64,000 bases of DNA from Arenibacter catalasegens. GTDB lineage: Bacteria; Bacteroidota; Bacteroidia; Flavobacteriales; Flavobacteriaceae. Location: contig NZ_PHQQ01000023.1 of NCBI RefSeq assembly GCF_002909235.1, forward strand, positions 41,798-105,797. Direction: 5' to 3'. Shown here piece after piece: positions 54,901 through 64,000 of the stretch. The notes below the pieces were generated by a model. The model had not been told where the DNA came from, made no database searches, and was given only the letters and a program-made list of their open reading frames with translations. A program made the position numbers and the translations under genes. Numbering within the stretch: position 1 is the first letter of the stretch; every line of letters starts with the position of its first letter.

Positions 54901-55793
54901 ATGATTTCGCTCACTTGGTTGGTGGAACTTGGACTACGGATAAGGAAAGCAATACATTGGTGACAGATCTTTTACATAACTATAAGATAAAGTTAAACGA
55001 TCTTCAAGGTAACCTCAGAAGAGATAAGTTTACGATTTCTGTAGGAGATGAATTGCCAGCTGGAATTATGAAATTGGCCAAAGTTTATATCGCCAAAAAA
55101 CGTAAGCTTAAGGTTGGTGATAAAATGGCGGGTCGTCACGGAAACAAGGGTATTGTTTCCCGAATTGTACGTCATGAAGACATGCCATTTTTGGAGGATG
55201 GAACACCTGTGGATATCGTATTGAATCCACTTGGGGTACCTTCCCGTATGAACATTGGGCAGATATATGAAACTGTATTGGGATGGGCAGGTCTAAAATT
55301 AGGGAAGAAATATGCGACCCCAATTTTTGACGGTGCTACCTTAGATCAAATTAACGCCTATACTGATGAGGCTGGAATTCCAAGATTTGGACATACCTAC
55401 CTTTATGATGGTGGAACAGGTCAGCGTTTTGATCAACCTGCAACGGTTGGGGTTATCTATATGTTGAAATTAGGACATATGGTAGATGATAAGATGCATG
55501 CTCGTTCTATTGGACCATACTCACTTATTACGCAACAACCATTGGGTGGTAAAGCACAATTTGGTGGACAGCGTTTTGGGGAGATGGAAGTTTGGGCCCT
55601 TGAAGCATATGGTGCCTCAGCTACACTACGTGAAATATTGACCGTTAAGTCGGATGATGTTATTGGTAGGGCCAAGACTTATGAGGCGATCGTAAAAGGA
55701 GAGACCATGCCAGAACCTGGCTTGCCAGAATCTTTCAACGTACTAATGCACGAACTTAAGGGATTAGGTTTGGATATTAGATTGGAAGAATAA
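51984..55793 (+). CDS. rpoB: DNA-directed RNA polymerase subunit beta
   Basis: 1269 residues. Rifampicin-region sequence [37 protein letters not shown] stretch (in pieces) with standard residues, [18 protein letters not shown] and [20 protein letters not shown] near the C terminus. Catalytic core subunit of RNA polymerase. Confidence 0.99.
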   Translation: MFTNQTERISFASAKNTPNYPDFLDIQIKSFQDFFQLETKSDERGNEGLYNTFMENFPITDTRNQFVLEFLDYFIDPPRYSIQECIERGLTYSVPLKARLKLYCTDPEHEDFETIVQDVYLGTIPYMTPSGTFVINGAERVVVSQLHRSPGVFFGQSFHANGTKLYSARVIPFKGSWIEFATDINGVMYAYIDRKKKLPVTTLFRAIGFERDKDILEIFDLSEEVKVSNAGLKKVLGRKLAARVLNTWHEDFVDEDTGEVVSIERNEIILDRDTILEKDHINEIIEADVKTILLHKENNAQSDYAIIHNTLQKDPTNSEKEAVEHIYRQLRNAEPPDEETARGIIDKLFFSDQRYNLGEVGRYRMNKKLGLDIGMDKQVLTKEDIITIIKYLIELINSKAEIDDIDHLSNRRVRTVGEQLSQQFGVGLARMARTIRERMNVRDNEVFTPIDLINAKTLSSVINSFFGTNQLSQFMDQTNPLAEITHKRRLSALGPGGLSRERAGFEVRDVHYTHYGRLCPIETPEGPNIGLISSLSVFAKVNPMGFLETPYRKVDNGTVNINDFTYLSAEEEEGMKIAQANIPMDENGKITSEKVIAREEGDFPVVDPGEIQYTDVAPNQIASISASLIPFLEHDDANRALMGSNMMRQAVPLLKPESPIVGTGLERQVASDSRVLINAEGDGVIEYVDSQKITIKYDRTEEQRLVSFEEDSKTYELVKFRKTNQGTSINLKPIVKKGYKVKKGQVLCEGYATESGELALGRNLVVAFMPWKGYNFEDAIVISEKVVREDIFTSIHVDEYALEVRDTKLGAEELTNDIPNVSEEATKDLDENGMIRIGAEVKPGDILIGKITPKGESDPTPEEKLLRAIFGDKAGDVKDASLKASPSLRGVVIEKKLFSRSVKDKRKRSEDKEDLAKLELEYEVKFQQLQDVLVEKLFTLVNGKTSQGVLNDLGEEVLPKGKKYTMKMLNAVDDFAHLVGGTWTTDKESNTLVTDLLHNYKIKLNDLQGNLRRDKFTISVGDELPAGIMKLAKVYIAKKRKLKVGDKMAGRHGNKGIVSRIVRHEDMPFLEDGTPVDIVLNPLGVPSRMNIGQIYETVLGWAGLKLGKKYATPIFDGATLDQINAYTDEAGIPRFGHTYLYDGGTGQRFDQPATVGVIYMLKLGHMVDDKMHARSIGPYSLITQQPLGGKAQFGGQRFGEMEVWALEAYGASATLREILTVKSDDVIGRAKTYEAIVKGETMPEPGLPESFNVLMHELKGLGLDIRLEE

Positions 55794-55855
55794 CAAGGAT
55801 AGGTTTTGAACACTATTCCTAATAACAAGAATTAAATTAGTATCAGAATATAGTT

Positions 55856-58800
55856 ATGGCTAGACTAAAAGATAATAATACCATTAAAAGGTTCGATAAA
55901 ATTTCAATCGGTTTGGCATCTCCAGAAGCTATTTTGGCAGAGTCAAGAGGTGAGGTTTTAAAACCTGAAACTATTAACTATAGAACGCACAAGCCTGAGC
56001 GGGACGGTCTATTCTGTGAGCGTATTTTTGGTCCTGTAAAGGATTATGAATGTGCCTGTGGAAAATACAAAAGAATCCGTTATCGTGGTATTGTTTGTGA
56101 TCGTTGTGGGGTAGAAGTAACAGAGAAAAAAGTACGTAGAGATAGGGTAGGACACATTAATTTGGTAGTTCCTGTTGCCCATATCTGGTATTTCCGTTCC
56201 CTGCCAAATAAAATTGGTTACCTTTTAGGTTTACCTTCCAAGAAATTGGATATGATCATTTACTACGAACGTTATGTAGTAATTCAACCAGGTATTGCCA
56301 AAGGACCAGACGGCGAGGAAATTCAAAAAATGGATTTCTTGAGCGAAGAGGAATATTTAAATATATTAGAGTCCATTCCACAAGAGAATCAGTACTTGGA
56401 AGATTCTGACCCCAACAAGTTTATTGCTAAAATGGGTGCGGAATGTCTTATTGATCTTTTGGCCAGAATAGACTTGAGCCAATTGTCTTACGATTTAAGA
56501 CATAAAGCCAATACTGAAACTTCCAAACAACGTAAAACCGAAGCCTTGAAAAGACTTCAGGTTGTGGAAGCATTAAGGGAATCTCAGGAAAATAGGGAAA
56601 ACAGACCAGATTGGATGATCATGAAGGTTATTCCTGTAATTCCACCTGAATTACGTCCGTTAGTGCCATTGGATGGAGGTCGTTTTGCAACTTCGGATTT
56701 GAATGATCTTTATAGAAGGGTAATTATAAGAAATAACCGTCTAAAAAGATTGGTGGAGATTAAGGCACCAGAGGTGATTCTTAGAAATGAGAAACGTATG
56801 CTTCAGGAAGCAGTAGATTCTTTATTCGATAACACTCGTAAGGCATCTGCAGTAAAAACTGAATCCAACAGACCATTAAAGTCCCTTTCAGATTCATTAA
56901 AAGGAAAGCAAGGTCGTTTCCGTCAAAACCTTTTAGGTAAACGTGTGGATTATTCCGCCCGTTCGGTAATCGTTGTTGGACCTGAAATGAAATTGTTCGA
57001 ATGTGGTTTGCCAAAAGATATGGCAGCTGAGCTTTACAAACCTTTTGTTATCCGTAAGTTGATAGAAAGGGGTATTGTGAAAACCGTAAAATCGGCTAAA
57101 AAGATAATAGACAAGAAGGAACCAGTAGTCTGGGATATCCTGGAAAATGTATTAAAAGGACACCCTGTAATGTTGAACAGGGCCCCTACATTGCACAGAT
57201 TGGGTATCCAAGCTTTCCAGCCAAAACTTATTGAAGGAAAAGCCATTCGCTTACATCCATTGGTATGTACTGCATTTAATGCGGATTTTGATGGAGATCA
57301 AATGGCAGTTCATTTACCATTAGGTCCAGAGGCTATTCTTGAATGCCAATTATTAATGTTGGCTTCACATAATATTTTGAATCCTGCAAACGGTTCACCT
57401 ATTACCGTACCATCACAGGATATGGTCTTGGGTCTATATTATATGACTAAAGAAAGGAAGACTACACCTGAGGTAACTGTAAAAGGTGAAGGATTAACCT
57501 TTTACTCTTATGAAGAGGTGGTAATCGCCTTTAATGAAGGAAGATTGGATCTTAACGCCGGTATAAAAGTTCGTGCCAAAGATTTTAATGAAGCAGGGGA
57601 ATTGGTTAATCAAATTATACCAACTACAGTTGGTAGAGTATTGTTTAACATGGTAGTTCCAGAGGAAGCGGGATATATCAATGAGGTATTGAACAAGAAA
57701 TCGCTTAGGGATATTATTGGTAATATTTTAAGAGTTACCGATGTACCAACAACTGCTGATTTCTTGGATAAGATTAAAACGATGGGGTATGAATTCGCCT
57801 TCAAGGGTGGTTTGTCCTTTAGTTTGGGGGATATTATTATTCCACCTGAAAAACAATCCATGATTGATGAAGCCAATGTTCAGGTAGATGGTATTATGGC
57901 CAACTATAACATGGGACTTATCACCAACAACGAACGTTACAATCAGGTAATTGACGTATGGACTTCCACAAATGCTATGTTGACCGAATTGGCAATGAAG
58001 CGTATTCGTGAAGATCAACAAGGATTTAACTCTGTGTATATGATGTTGGATTCTGGTGCAAGGGGTTCTAAGGAGCAGATTCGCCAGTTGACCGGTATGC
58101 GTGGATTAATGGCGAAACCTAAGAAATCTACAGCTGGAGGTGGGGAAATCATTGAGAACCCTATTTTATCCAACTTTAAAGAGGGTCTATCCATTTTGGA
58201 ATACTTTATTTCTACTCACGGTGCACGTAAAGGTCTTGCGGATACGGCCTTGAAAACGGCGGATGCAGGTTACTTGACACGTCGTCTAGTGGATGTTTCA
58301 CAAGATGTAATCATCAATATTGAAGATTGTGAAACGCTAAGAGGTGTACAGGTAGAGGCTCTAAAGAAAAACGAAGAGATTGTGGAGACTTTAGGGGAGC
58401 GAATCCTAGGTAGGGTTTCTTTACACGATGTTTATGATCCTATTTCTGAAGAATTGCTTTTAAAGGCAGGTCAAGAAATTATGGAGTCTGATGTTAAGAA
58501 TATTGAGGCATCTCCTGTTGAAAAAGTGGAGGTTCGTTCAGCCCTAACCTGTGAAGCTCAGAAAGGTATCTGTGGTAAGTGTTACGGAAGAAACTTGTCT
58601 ACCAATAAAATGGTACAACGAGGGGAAGCTGTTGGTGTTGTTGCTGCTCAGTCGATCGGAGAACCAGGAACACAGTTAACTTTGCGTACATTCCACGTTG
58701 GGGGTATTGCAGGTAACATTTCTGAAGAAAATAAATTGGAAGCCAAGTTTGGTGGAATTGCAGAAATAGAAGATTTAAGAACGGTTACTAGTCAAGATAG

Positions 58801-60154
58801 TGAAGGTAAAAAATCTGAAATTGTAATTTCTAGGACTTCTGAGATAAAGGTTGTAGACGCTAAGTCTGGCATAACCTTAAGTACTAATAATATTCCTTAC
58901 GGTTCTCAATTGTTCATTAAGAACGGTGAAAAAATCCAAAAGAGTCAGGTTATTTGTTCTTGGGATCCATATAACGGGGTTATTGTTTCAGAATTCCCTG
59001 GAAAGATCGCATATGAGAATATTGACCAAGGTATTACCTACCAGGTGGAGATCGATGAGCAAACCGGATTCCAAGAGAAAGTAATTTCGGAATCTAGGAA
59101 TAAGAAATTAATACCAACCCTTTTGATCAAGAACAATAAGGATGAAGTATTGCGTTCTTATAACCTTCCGGTTGGATCGCATATCATGGTAGACGATGGA
59201 GACAAAATCAACGAAGGTAAGATTTTGGTTAAGATACCACGGAAATCAGCTAAGTCTGGAGATATTACCGGTGGTCTTCCAAGAGTTACCGAATTATTTG
59301 AAGCACGTAACCCATCCAACCCGGCGGTTGTTTCCGAAATTGATGGTGTTGTTTCCTTTGGTAAAATTAAAAGAGGTAATCGTGAGATAATCATCGAATC
59401 CAAATTGGGTGAGGTTAAGAAATACTTGGTTAAATTGTCCAATCAAATTCTTGTTCAAGAAAATGATTATGTACGTGCCGGTATGCCATTATCCGATGGA
59501 TCTATTACTCCTGAGGATATTTTGTCTATCAAAGGACCTTCAGCTGTACAACAATACTTGGTGAACGAAGTTCAGGAAGTATATCGTTTACAGGGAGTGA
59601 AGATCAATGACAAGCATTTTGAGGTAGTAGTTCGTCAAATGATGCGTAAAGTGCGAATAGTTGATCCAGGAGATACTATTTTCTTAGAGAATCAATTGGT
59701 CCATAAGGATGACTTCATCAAAGAGAACGATGAGATTTATGGACAGAAAGTGGTTGAGGATGCCGGGGATTCAGAAAACTTAAAACCGGGTCAGATTATT
59801 AGTGCCCGTGATTTAAGGGATGAAAACTCAATCCTTAAGCGTAATGACAAGAATTTGGTTTCTGCTAGAGATGCTGTTGCAGCAACGGCGACACCTATTC
59901 TTCAAGGAATTACACGTGCATCTTTACAGACTAAATCATTCATTTCTGCTGCTTCTTTCCAAGAAACGACCAAAGTACTTAACGAAGCTGCGGTAAGTGG
60001 TAAGATAGATACGTTGGAAGGATTGAAGGAAAACGTAATTGTTGGTCACAAAATACCTGCAGGTACGGGAATGAGGGATTATGAGAATATCATTGTAGGT
60101 TCAAAAGAAGAATACGATGAAATCATGGCTCGAAAAGAAGAATTGAAATTCTAA
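55856..60154 (+). CDS. rpoC: DNA-directed RNA polymerase subunit beta'
   Basis: 1432 residues. Zinc site of Cys66, Cys68, Cys81, Cys84; catalytic [12 protein letters not shown] near residue 475; second zinc region with [14 protein letters not shown] around residue 900. 62 bp after rpoB. Confidence 0.99.
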   Translation: MARLKDNNTIKRFDKISIGLASPEAILAESRGEVLKPETINYRTHKPERDGLFCERIFGPVKDYECACGKYKRIRYRGIVCDRCGVEVTEKKVRRDRVGHINLVVPVAHIWYFRSLPNKIGYLLGLPSKKLDMIIYYERYVVIQPGIAKGPDGEEIQKMDFLSEEEYLNILESIPQENQYLEDSDPNKFIAKMGAECLIDLLARIDLSQLSYDLRHKANTETSKQRKTEALKRLQVVEALRESQENRENRPDWMIMKVIPVIPPELRPLVPLDGGRFATSDLNDLYRRVIIRNNRLKRLVEIKAPEVILRNEKRMLQEAVDSLFDNTRKASAVKTESNRPLKSLSDSLKGKQGRFRQNLLGKRVDYSARSVIVVGPEMKLFECGLPKDMAAELYKPFVIRKLIERGIVKTVKSAKKIIDKKEPVVWDILENVLKGHPVMLNRAPTLHRLGIQAFQPKLIEGKAIRLHPLVCTAFNADFDGDQMAVHLPLGPEAILECQLLMLASHNILNPANGSPITVPSQDMVLGLYYMTKERKTTPEVTVKGEGLTFYSYEEVVIAFNEGRLDLNAGIKVRAKDFNEAGELVNQIIPTTVGRVLFNMVVPEEAGYINEVLNKKSLRDIIGNILRVTDVPTTADFLDKIKTMGYEFAFKGGLSFSLGDIIIPPEKQSMIDEANVQVDGIMANYNMGLITNNERYNQVIDVWTSTNAMLTELAMKRIREDQQGFNSVYMMLDSGARGSKEQIRQLTGMRGLMAKPKKSTAGGGEIIENPILSNFKEGLSILEYFISTHGARKGLADTALKTADAGYLTRRLVDVSQDVIINIEDCETLRGVQVEALKKNEEIVETLGERILGRVSLHDVYDPISEELLLKAGQEIMESDVKNIEASPVEKVEVRSALTCEAQKGICGKCYGRNLSTNKMVQRGEAVGVVAAQSIGEPGTQLTLRTFHVGGIAGNISEENKLEAKFGGIAEIEDLRTVTSQDSEGKKSEIVISRTSEIKVVDAKSGITLSTNNIPYGSQLFIKNGEKIQKSQVICSWDPYNGVIVSEFPGKIAYENIDQGITYQVEIDEQTGFQEKVISESRNKKLIPTLLIKNNKDEVLRSYNLPVGSHIMVDDGDKINEGKILVKIPRKSAKSGDITGGLPRVTELFEARNPSNPAVVSEIDGVVSFGKIKRGNREIIIESKLGEVKKYLVKLSNQILVQENDYVRAGMPLSDGSITPEDILSIKGPSAVQQYLVNEVQEVYRLQGVKINDKHFEVVVRQMMRKVRIVDPGDTIFLENQLVHKDDFIKENDEIYGQKVVEDAGDSENLKPGQIISARDLRDENSILKRNDKNLVSARDAVAATATPILQGITRASLQTKSFISAASFQETTKVLNEAAVSGKIDTLEGLKENVIVGHKIPAGTGMRDYENIIVGSKEEYDEIMARKEELKF

Positions 60155-60162
60155 ATAATTAG

Positions 60163-60192
60163 AACCTCGGTGTTATTCACCGAGGTTTTTTT
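60163..60192 (+). terminator. rpoBC terminator
   Basis: Perfect 10-bp stem AACCTCGGTG / CACCGAGGTT, 5-base loop, long T tract, 8 bp after the rpoC stop. Confidence 0.95.
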
Positions 60193-60260
60193 TTGGACAT
60201 TCGGACAGGAAATAGTTCAATGTAGTGTAACAAACAAGTAATAGTTAATCATTTTATAAA

Positions 60261-60572
60261 ATGAGTGATAAAGATCAAAAACAAAAACAGATCAATATAG
60301 AATTGGATGAAAAGACAGCTGAGGGAATTTATTCCAATTTAGCTATAATTAATCATTCTGTTTCCGAGTTTGTAGTGGACTTTATTAGTATGATGCCAGG
60401 GGCTCCCAAGGCCAAGGTTAAGAGTAGAATTGTACTGACCCCGCAACATGCCAAGAAATTTTTAAAGGCACTGGCAGAGAATGTGAGTCGCTTTGAAAAG
60501 GCCCATGGTACAATAAAGGATTATGAACAGCCCCCGATACCATTAAATTTTGGTCCTACAGGCGAGGCTTAA
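60261..60572 (+). CDS. DUF3467 family protein
   Basis: 103 residues. INIELDEKTAEGIYSNLAIINHS, FVVDFISMMPGAPKAKVKSR and IVLTPQHAKKFLKALAENV fit DUF3467, a small cytoplasmic family common after rpoC in Bacteroidota. Function unknown; the steady neighbourhood hints at transcription or translation. Confidence 0.88.
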   Translation: MSDKDQKQKQINIELDEKTAEGIYSNLAIINHSVSEFVVDFISMMPGAPKAKVKSRIVLTPQHAKKFLKALAENVSRFEKAHGTIKDYEQPPIPLNFGPTGEA

Positions 60573-60578
60573 AAAGCA

Positions 60579-60609
60579 AAAACCTTCTGTGCGAACAGAA
60601 GGTTTTTTT
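60579..60609. terminator. Bidirectional terminator between DUF3467 gene and prfC
   Basis: Perfect 12-bp stem AAAACCTTCTGT / ACAGAAGGTTTT, 4-base loop, T run on the plus side and A run on the other, between convergent genes. Confidence 0.9.
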
Positions 60610-60624
60610 GTTTCATTGTATTTT

Positions 60625-62214
60625 TTAATTGAATTCCGAAGTAAAATGAAGCTTTACATTTGGATATTTTTGCTGGGTCATTTGCAATGAAAATTGGGAA
60701 TCGGCAAGAAAAACAAGTTGCTTCCGCTTATCCTTCGCCAAAAACTTCTGTTTAACACGTTTAAATTCTTTATATTCTTCACTGTTCTTATCTTTTGGGT
60801 CTACCCAGCACGCCTTGTAAACCGGAAAATTTTCATAGGTACATTTGGCGCCATATTCGTGTTCCAGACGGTATTGGATTACCTCAAACTGTAAAGCACC
60901 AACAGTTCCAATCACCTTTCTATTATTCATTTCCAAGGTGAATAATTGTGCTACCCCTTCATCCATCAATTGGTCAATACCCTTGTTTAGCTGTTTGGCT
61001 TTCATAGGGTCGGCATTATTGATATATCTAAAATGCTCTGGAGAAAAACTTGGGATACCCTTGTAATGTAATATTTCACCTTCGGTCAAGGTATCTCCAA
61101 TTTTGAAGTTTCCGGTATCGTGCAATCCAACAATATCCCCAGGATAGGAAATATCTACTATTTCTTTTTTCTCAGCAAAAAAAGCATTGGGACTGGAGAA
61201 TTTCAAGTTTTTGTTTTGGCGGACATGAAGATAAGGTTTGTTCCTTTCGAAGGTACCTGAAACTATTTTTATGAATGCTAAGCGGTCTCTATGCTTAGGA
61301 TCCATATTGGCGTGTATTTTAAATACAAAACCGGTTAATTCTTTTTCATTGGCTTCAACTAATCGCTCTTCGGCCATTTTTGGGCGCGGTGAAGGGGCTA
61401 TGTCTATAAAACAATCCAATAGTTCGCGTACTCCAAAATTATTAAGTGCCGAGCCAAAGAATACGGGCTGTTGGGTTCCTTTTAGGTAACTTTCTTTATC
61501 AAAGGGAGGGTATACACCTGTTGCCAATTCTAAATTCTCTCTTAGTTCTGTAGCTGCTTTCGTGCCAATAATCTTTTCAAGTTGAGGATTGTTTATGTCA
61601 TCAAATGCAATTGTGTCCTCAATATGTTTCTTGCTATCCCCACTAAACAGATTAATGTTTTTTTCGTATATATTATATATTCCTTTAAAATCATATCCCA
61701 TTCCAATGGGAAAACTTAATGGAGTTACGGAAAGTCCAAGTTTCTGTTCTACCTCGTCCAATAAATCGAAGGCATCCTTTCCTTCCCGGTCTAATTTGTT
61801 AATGAAAACAATCATGGGAATGTTTCGCATCCTACAGACTTCGACCAATTTTTCAGTTTGCTCTTCTACACCTTTTGCAACATCAACAACCACAATAACG
61901 CTGTCTACGGCCGTAAGGGTCCTGAAGGTATCTTCTGCGAAATCCTTATGGCCTGGTGTATCCAGGATATTTATTTTTTTGTCTTTGTATAGAAAGGCAA
62001 GAACAGAGGTGGCAACGGAGATACCCCTTTGTTTTTCAATTTCCATAAAGTCGCTCGTCGCAGTTTTCTTTATTTTATTGTTCTTTACCGCTCCTGCTTC
62101 CTGAATGGCTCCGCCAAAAAGCAGTAGTTTTTCTGTGAGTGTTGTTTTTCCCGCATCTGGATGCGATATTATTCCGAAAGTCCTCCTTCTTTCAATTTGT
62201 TCCTTAAAACTCAT
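60625..62214 (-). CDS. prfC: Peptide chain release factor 3
   Basis: 529 residues from the ATG at 62214; the TTG just before it is rejected. GTPase motifs [22 protein letters not shown] and NKLDREGKD, then RF3-specific TRAP-like domains ([37 protein letters not shown]). It removes RF1/RF2 from the ribosome after termination. Not clustered with other translation genes on its strand. Confidence 0.97.
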   Translation of the reverse strand: MSFKEQIERRRTFGIISHPDAGKTTLTEKLLLFGGAIQEAGAVKNNKIKKTATSDFMEIEKQRGISVATSVLAFLYKDKKINILDTPGHKDFAEDTFRTLTAVDSVIVVVDVAKGVEEQTEKLVEVCRMRNIPMIVFINKLDREGKDAFDLLDEVEQKLGLSVTPLSFPIGMGYDFKGIYNIYEKNINLFSGDSKKHIEDTIAFDDINNPQLEKIIGTKAATELRENLELATGVYPPFDKESYLKGTQQPVFFGSALNNFGVRELLDCFIDIAPSPRPKMAEERLVEANEKELTGFVFKIHANMDPKHRDRLAFIKIVSGTFERNKPYLHVRQNKNLKFSSPNAFFAEKKEIVDISYPGDIVGLHDTGNFKIGDTLTEGEILHYKGIPSFSPEHFRYINNADPMKAKQLNKGIDQLMDEGVAQLFTLEMNNRKVIGTVGALQFEVIQYRLEHEYGAKCTYENFPVYKACWVDPKDKNSEEYKEFKRVKQKFLAKDKRKQLVFLADSQFSLQMTQQKYPNVKLHFTSEFN

Positions 62215-62217
62215 CAA

Positions 62218-62835
62218 TCATTTGATTTCGGCAAAAATAAGTCAAATTAATTTTTTCTACTGGCAAATCCTGCTAAATACAACAAAGAATTTCTAATTGT
62301 AAGATATTCGGGTTTAGTAGGTCGGACAAAAGATGGGTTACGGCTTATGCATTTCGAATATACTGGTGGAAAGTAGGGTAACGATACACAAATCTGTAGA
62401 CTTTTTATTCGTTTTTTTAAGTTGGCTTATCTTTTTTGGTTTAAGATATTAGTACCTACTAAAATTATAGAAACTTATGTTTATGGTTTTTAGCTTAAGA
62501 AGCCGTATTGGTTATTAGATTAATTATATGTTTATAGTTATGTAGTAGAATACTTTTCTGACTTTATTTGTAAGTAAAAATGTAGATGTGCTTACTGCGG
62601 TGTGATGGTTTTTTATTAGATAAACAGTACTTAATTATAGATGTTCATAATGAAAATTAACACTTTGTCGAGTAATACGGTTATTGGAAGATTTTCTTTA
62701 ATTTATGGTTTGAAAACCTTATGAGTATTGATTTTTTAGATATATCTTGCATATAACTTTGGAGTTGGCCCCAACTTCTTACATCTATTGTTACCTATTA
62801 TGCCATGGTGATTAGTTGAAACAAAACTATCATTT
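62218..62835. other. Gene-free region with candidate promoter and hairpin
   Basis: 618 bp, very AT-rich, without a supportable gene. At 62754-62761 TAACTTTG matches the -7 consensus on the plus strand, with a TTG at 62728-62730 (23 bp apart). At 62761-62778 GGAGTTGGCC and CCAACTTC form an 8-bp hairpin just after it. Both serve the repeat protein downstream if real. Confidence 0.45.
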
Positions 62836-64000
62836 ATGGAGAATATTACTTTTGTGAAATATAGGAGAAATTCAGTACCCTTAATTTTACTTATTGCCGT
62901 TTTATTTGTTTTTGGAATTACGCCCACATTTGCGGATGTGCCTAAAGACGTTTCTTCCAAATCAAATGAGGTGCTTGCTTTTGGTCATGACATAGGAATT
63001 GCCTCTAAGGTAGACGGTAATGAACTGAAGTACTACTGGAGTCCATTTTTAGTTAATAGCTTTTCCACATCAAACAAAATAAGTGCCAAGAGAATTAATT
63101 CTGTAGATATTGAGTTAAATCCCAAAAATGGATTTCATCCTAATTCAGGGTTACAGCTTCGTTCAGAGATTGTGCCACCAACGGATAGTGATGGTGACGG
63201 AGTAACCAATGTTAAAGAAAATGAGGACGGAACCAATCCCAATGATTCCTGTGATTTTATTTTAGCCCATCAAAATTCCACCCCCTCCTCTGCATGGAAG
63301 AATGCCGACTGTGATGGTGACGGGGTTACCAATTATAAGGAAAAGCAGGACGGTACAGATCCACTTGATTCCTGCGATTTTATTTTAGCACATCAAAATT
63401 GTACCCCCTCCTCCGCGTGGAAGAATGCCGATTGCGATGGTGACGGTGTTACCAACGATAAAGAAAAAATAGATGGTACAGATCCACTTGATTCCTGTGA
63501 TTTTATTTTAGCCCATCAAAATTGTACTCCCTCCTCCGCGTGGAAGAATGCCGATTGCGATGGTGACGGTGTTACCAACGATAAAGAAAAAACAGATGGG
63601 ACAGATCCACTTGATTCCTGCGATTTTATTTTAGCCCATCAAAATTGTACTCCCTCCTCTGCATGGAAGAATGCCGATTGCGACGGTGACGGGGTTACTA
63701 ACGATAAGGAGAAACAAGATGGTACAGATCCACTTGATTCCTGCGATTTTATTTTAGCGCATCAAAACTGTACCCCCACTTCTGATTGGAAGAATTCCGA
63801 TTGTGACGGTGATGGTGTTACGAATGAGGACGAGAAAACGGATGGTACGGATCCCTTGGATCCCTGCGATTACGTTCCAGCCCATGTTACCTTGGCACAA
63901 AGCGGAGACTATTTGACGGCCGATTGTGATGGTGACGGAGTAACCAATGAAAAAGAGATAGAGGACGGTACGGATCCCAAGGATTCCTGTGATTTTGTTT
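62836..64000 (+). CDS. Secreted tandem-repeat protein with calcium-binding (thrombospondin type 3-like) motifs, 3' end missing
   Basis: 388 codons in the window, still open at the right edge. Signal peptide ends near residue 33 (FVFGITPTFA). After about 80 residues without known domain come 41-residue repeats, each with DCDGDGVTN, a KE-DGTDP-D stretch and SCDFILAHQN, so each has an Asp-rich calcium site of TSP3 type and two Cys. At least six repeats are seen. Such proteins are commonly exported by type IX secretion in Flavobacteriaceae; the sorting domain would lie beyond the window. Confidence 0.85.
   Translation, partial: MENITFVKYRRNSVPLILLIAVLFVFGITPTFADVPKDVSSKSNEVLAFGHDIGIASKVDGNELKYYWSPFLVNSFSTSNKISAKRINSVDIELNPKNGFHPNSGLQLRSEIVPPTDSDGDGVTNVKENEDGTNPNDSCDFILAHQNSTPSSAWKNADCDGDGVTNYKEKQDGTDPLDSCDFILAHQNCTPSSAWKNADCDGDGVTNDKEKIDGTDPLDSCDFILAHQNCTPSSAWKNADCDGDGVTNDKEKTDGTDPLDSCDFILAHQNCTPSSAWKNADCDGDGVTNDKEKQDGTDPLDSCDFILAHQNCTPTSDWKNSDCDGDGVTNEDEKTDGTDPLDPCDYVPAHVTLAQSGDYLTADCDGDGVTNEKEIEDGTDPKDSCDFV
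63184..64000 (+). repeat. 123-bp tandem coding repeat
   Basis: Equivalent codons recur exactly every 123 bp (63235, 63358, 63481, 63604, 63727, 63850, 63973). The middle units are almost identical in DNA, the outer ones more diverged, as expected from recent unequal crossing-over or slippage in the centre. Confidence 0.95.

Noticed and set aside
63184..64000. Regular repeats that might be read as a CRISPR array
   Set aside because: Period is 123 bp, a multiple of three, the whole unit repeats with no variable spacers, and one frame is open throughout: coding repeats.

Overview
The window is from an AT-rich genome of the phylum Bacteroidota, most likely a marine member of the Flavobacteriaceae (Maribacter/Zobellia/Arenibacter-like by gene order and protein style; this is inference, no search was run). 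Pointers are promoters of the form TTG-N18-20-TAnnTTTG, an almost complete lack of Shine-Dalgarno sequences except before rpsU, a DUF2851 gene, bTHX, and a secretory multi-repeat surface protein. Most of the window is chromosomal housekeeping; no prophage, transposase or CRISPR array was seen.

Layout. 1-3650: 5' end of a lipoprotein resembling vanadium-dependent haloperoxidases, then a LytTR response regulator meeting a hybrid sensor kinase tail to tail. 3894-5162: membrane di-iron hydroxylase. 5240-10057 (minus): an envelope/quality-control operon rsfS-ftsH-LUD protein-cdsA-psd-ACBP, divergent from birA. 10902-18447: pyrE, a Nudix enzyme, an M14 peptidase lipoprotein, a PAS kinase/response-regulator pair, coaD and ddl. 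18650-26643: PASTA protein, RluD-type synthase, yaaA, a lipoprotein, bTHX, pyruvate carboxylase and a UDG-fold protein. 26644-28188: a repeat-rich island around a small GIY-YIG nuclease. 28189-35364: the full trp operon (E-G-D-C-F-B-A) with a promoter, a Trp-Trp-Trp leader peptide and an attenuator. 35432-37218: a marR-nitroreductase-yceI operon with an operator-like palindrome on its promoter. 37377-46708: rhodanese, DUF2851, PspC, K+ channel, an alanine symporter with unusual N-terminal domains, HhH protein, acyl-CoA dehydrogenase, rpsU, xer recombinase, hpf. 46807-60154: tRNA(Thr,Tyr,Gly,Thr)-tuf-tRNA(Trp)-secE-nusG-rplKAJL-rpoBC. 60261-62214: DUF3467 protein and prfC. 62836-64000: start of a secreted protein built of 123-bp tandem calcium-binding repeats, cut by the window end.

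The points most worth following are (i) the GIY-YIG nuclease embedded among seven copies of a 20-bp palindrome and bracketed by two copies of a roughly 216-bp direct repeat, which may be a nuclease/repeat selfish or genome-shaping system; (ii) a complete ribosome-mediated trp attenuator in Bacteroidota; (iii) the strong Shine-Dalgarno sequence that is peculiar to rpsU; and (iv) the symporter carrying secreted and lipoyl-like domains.
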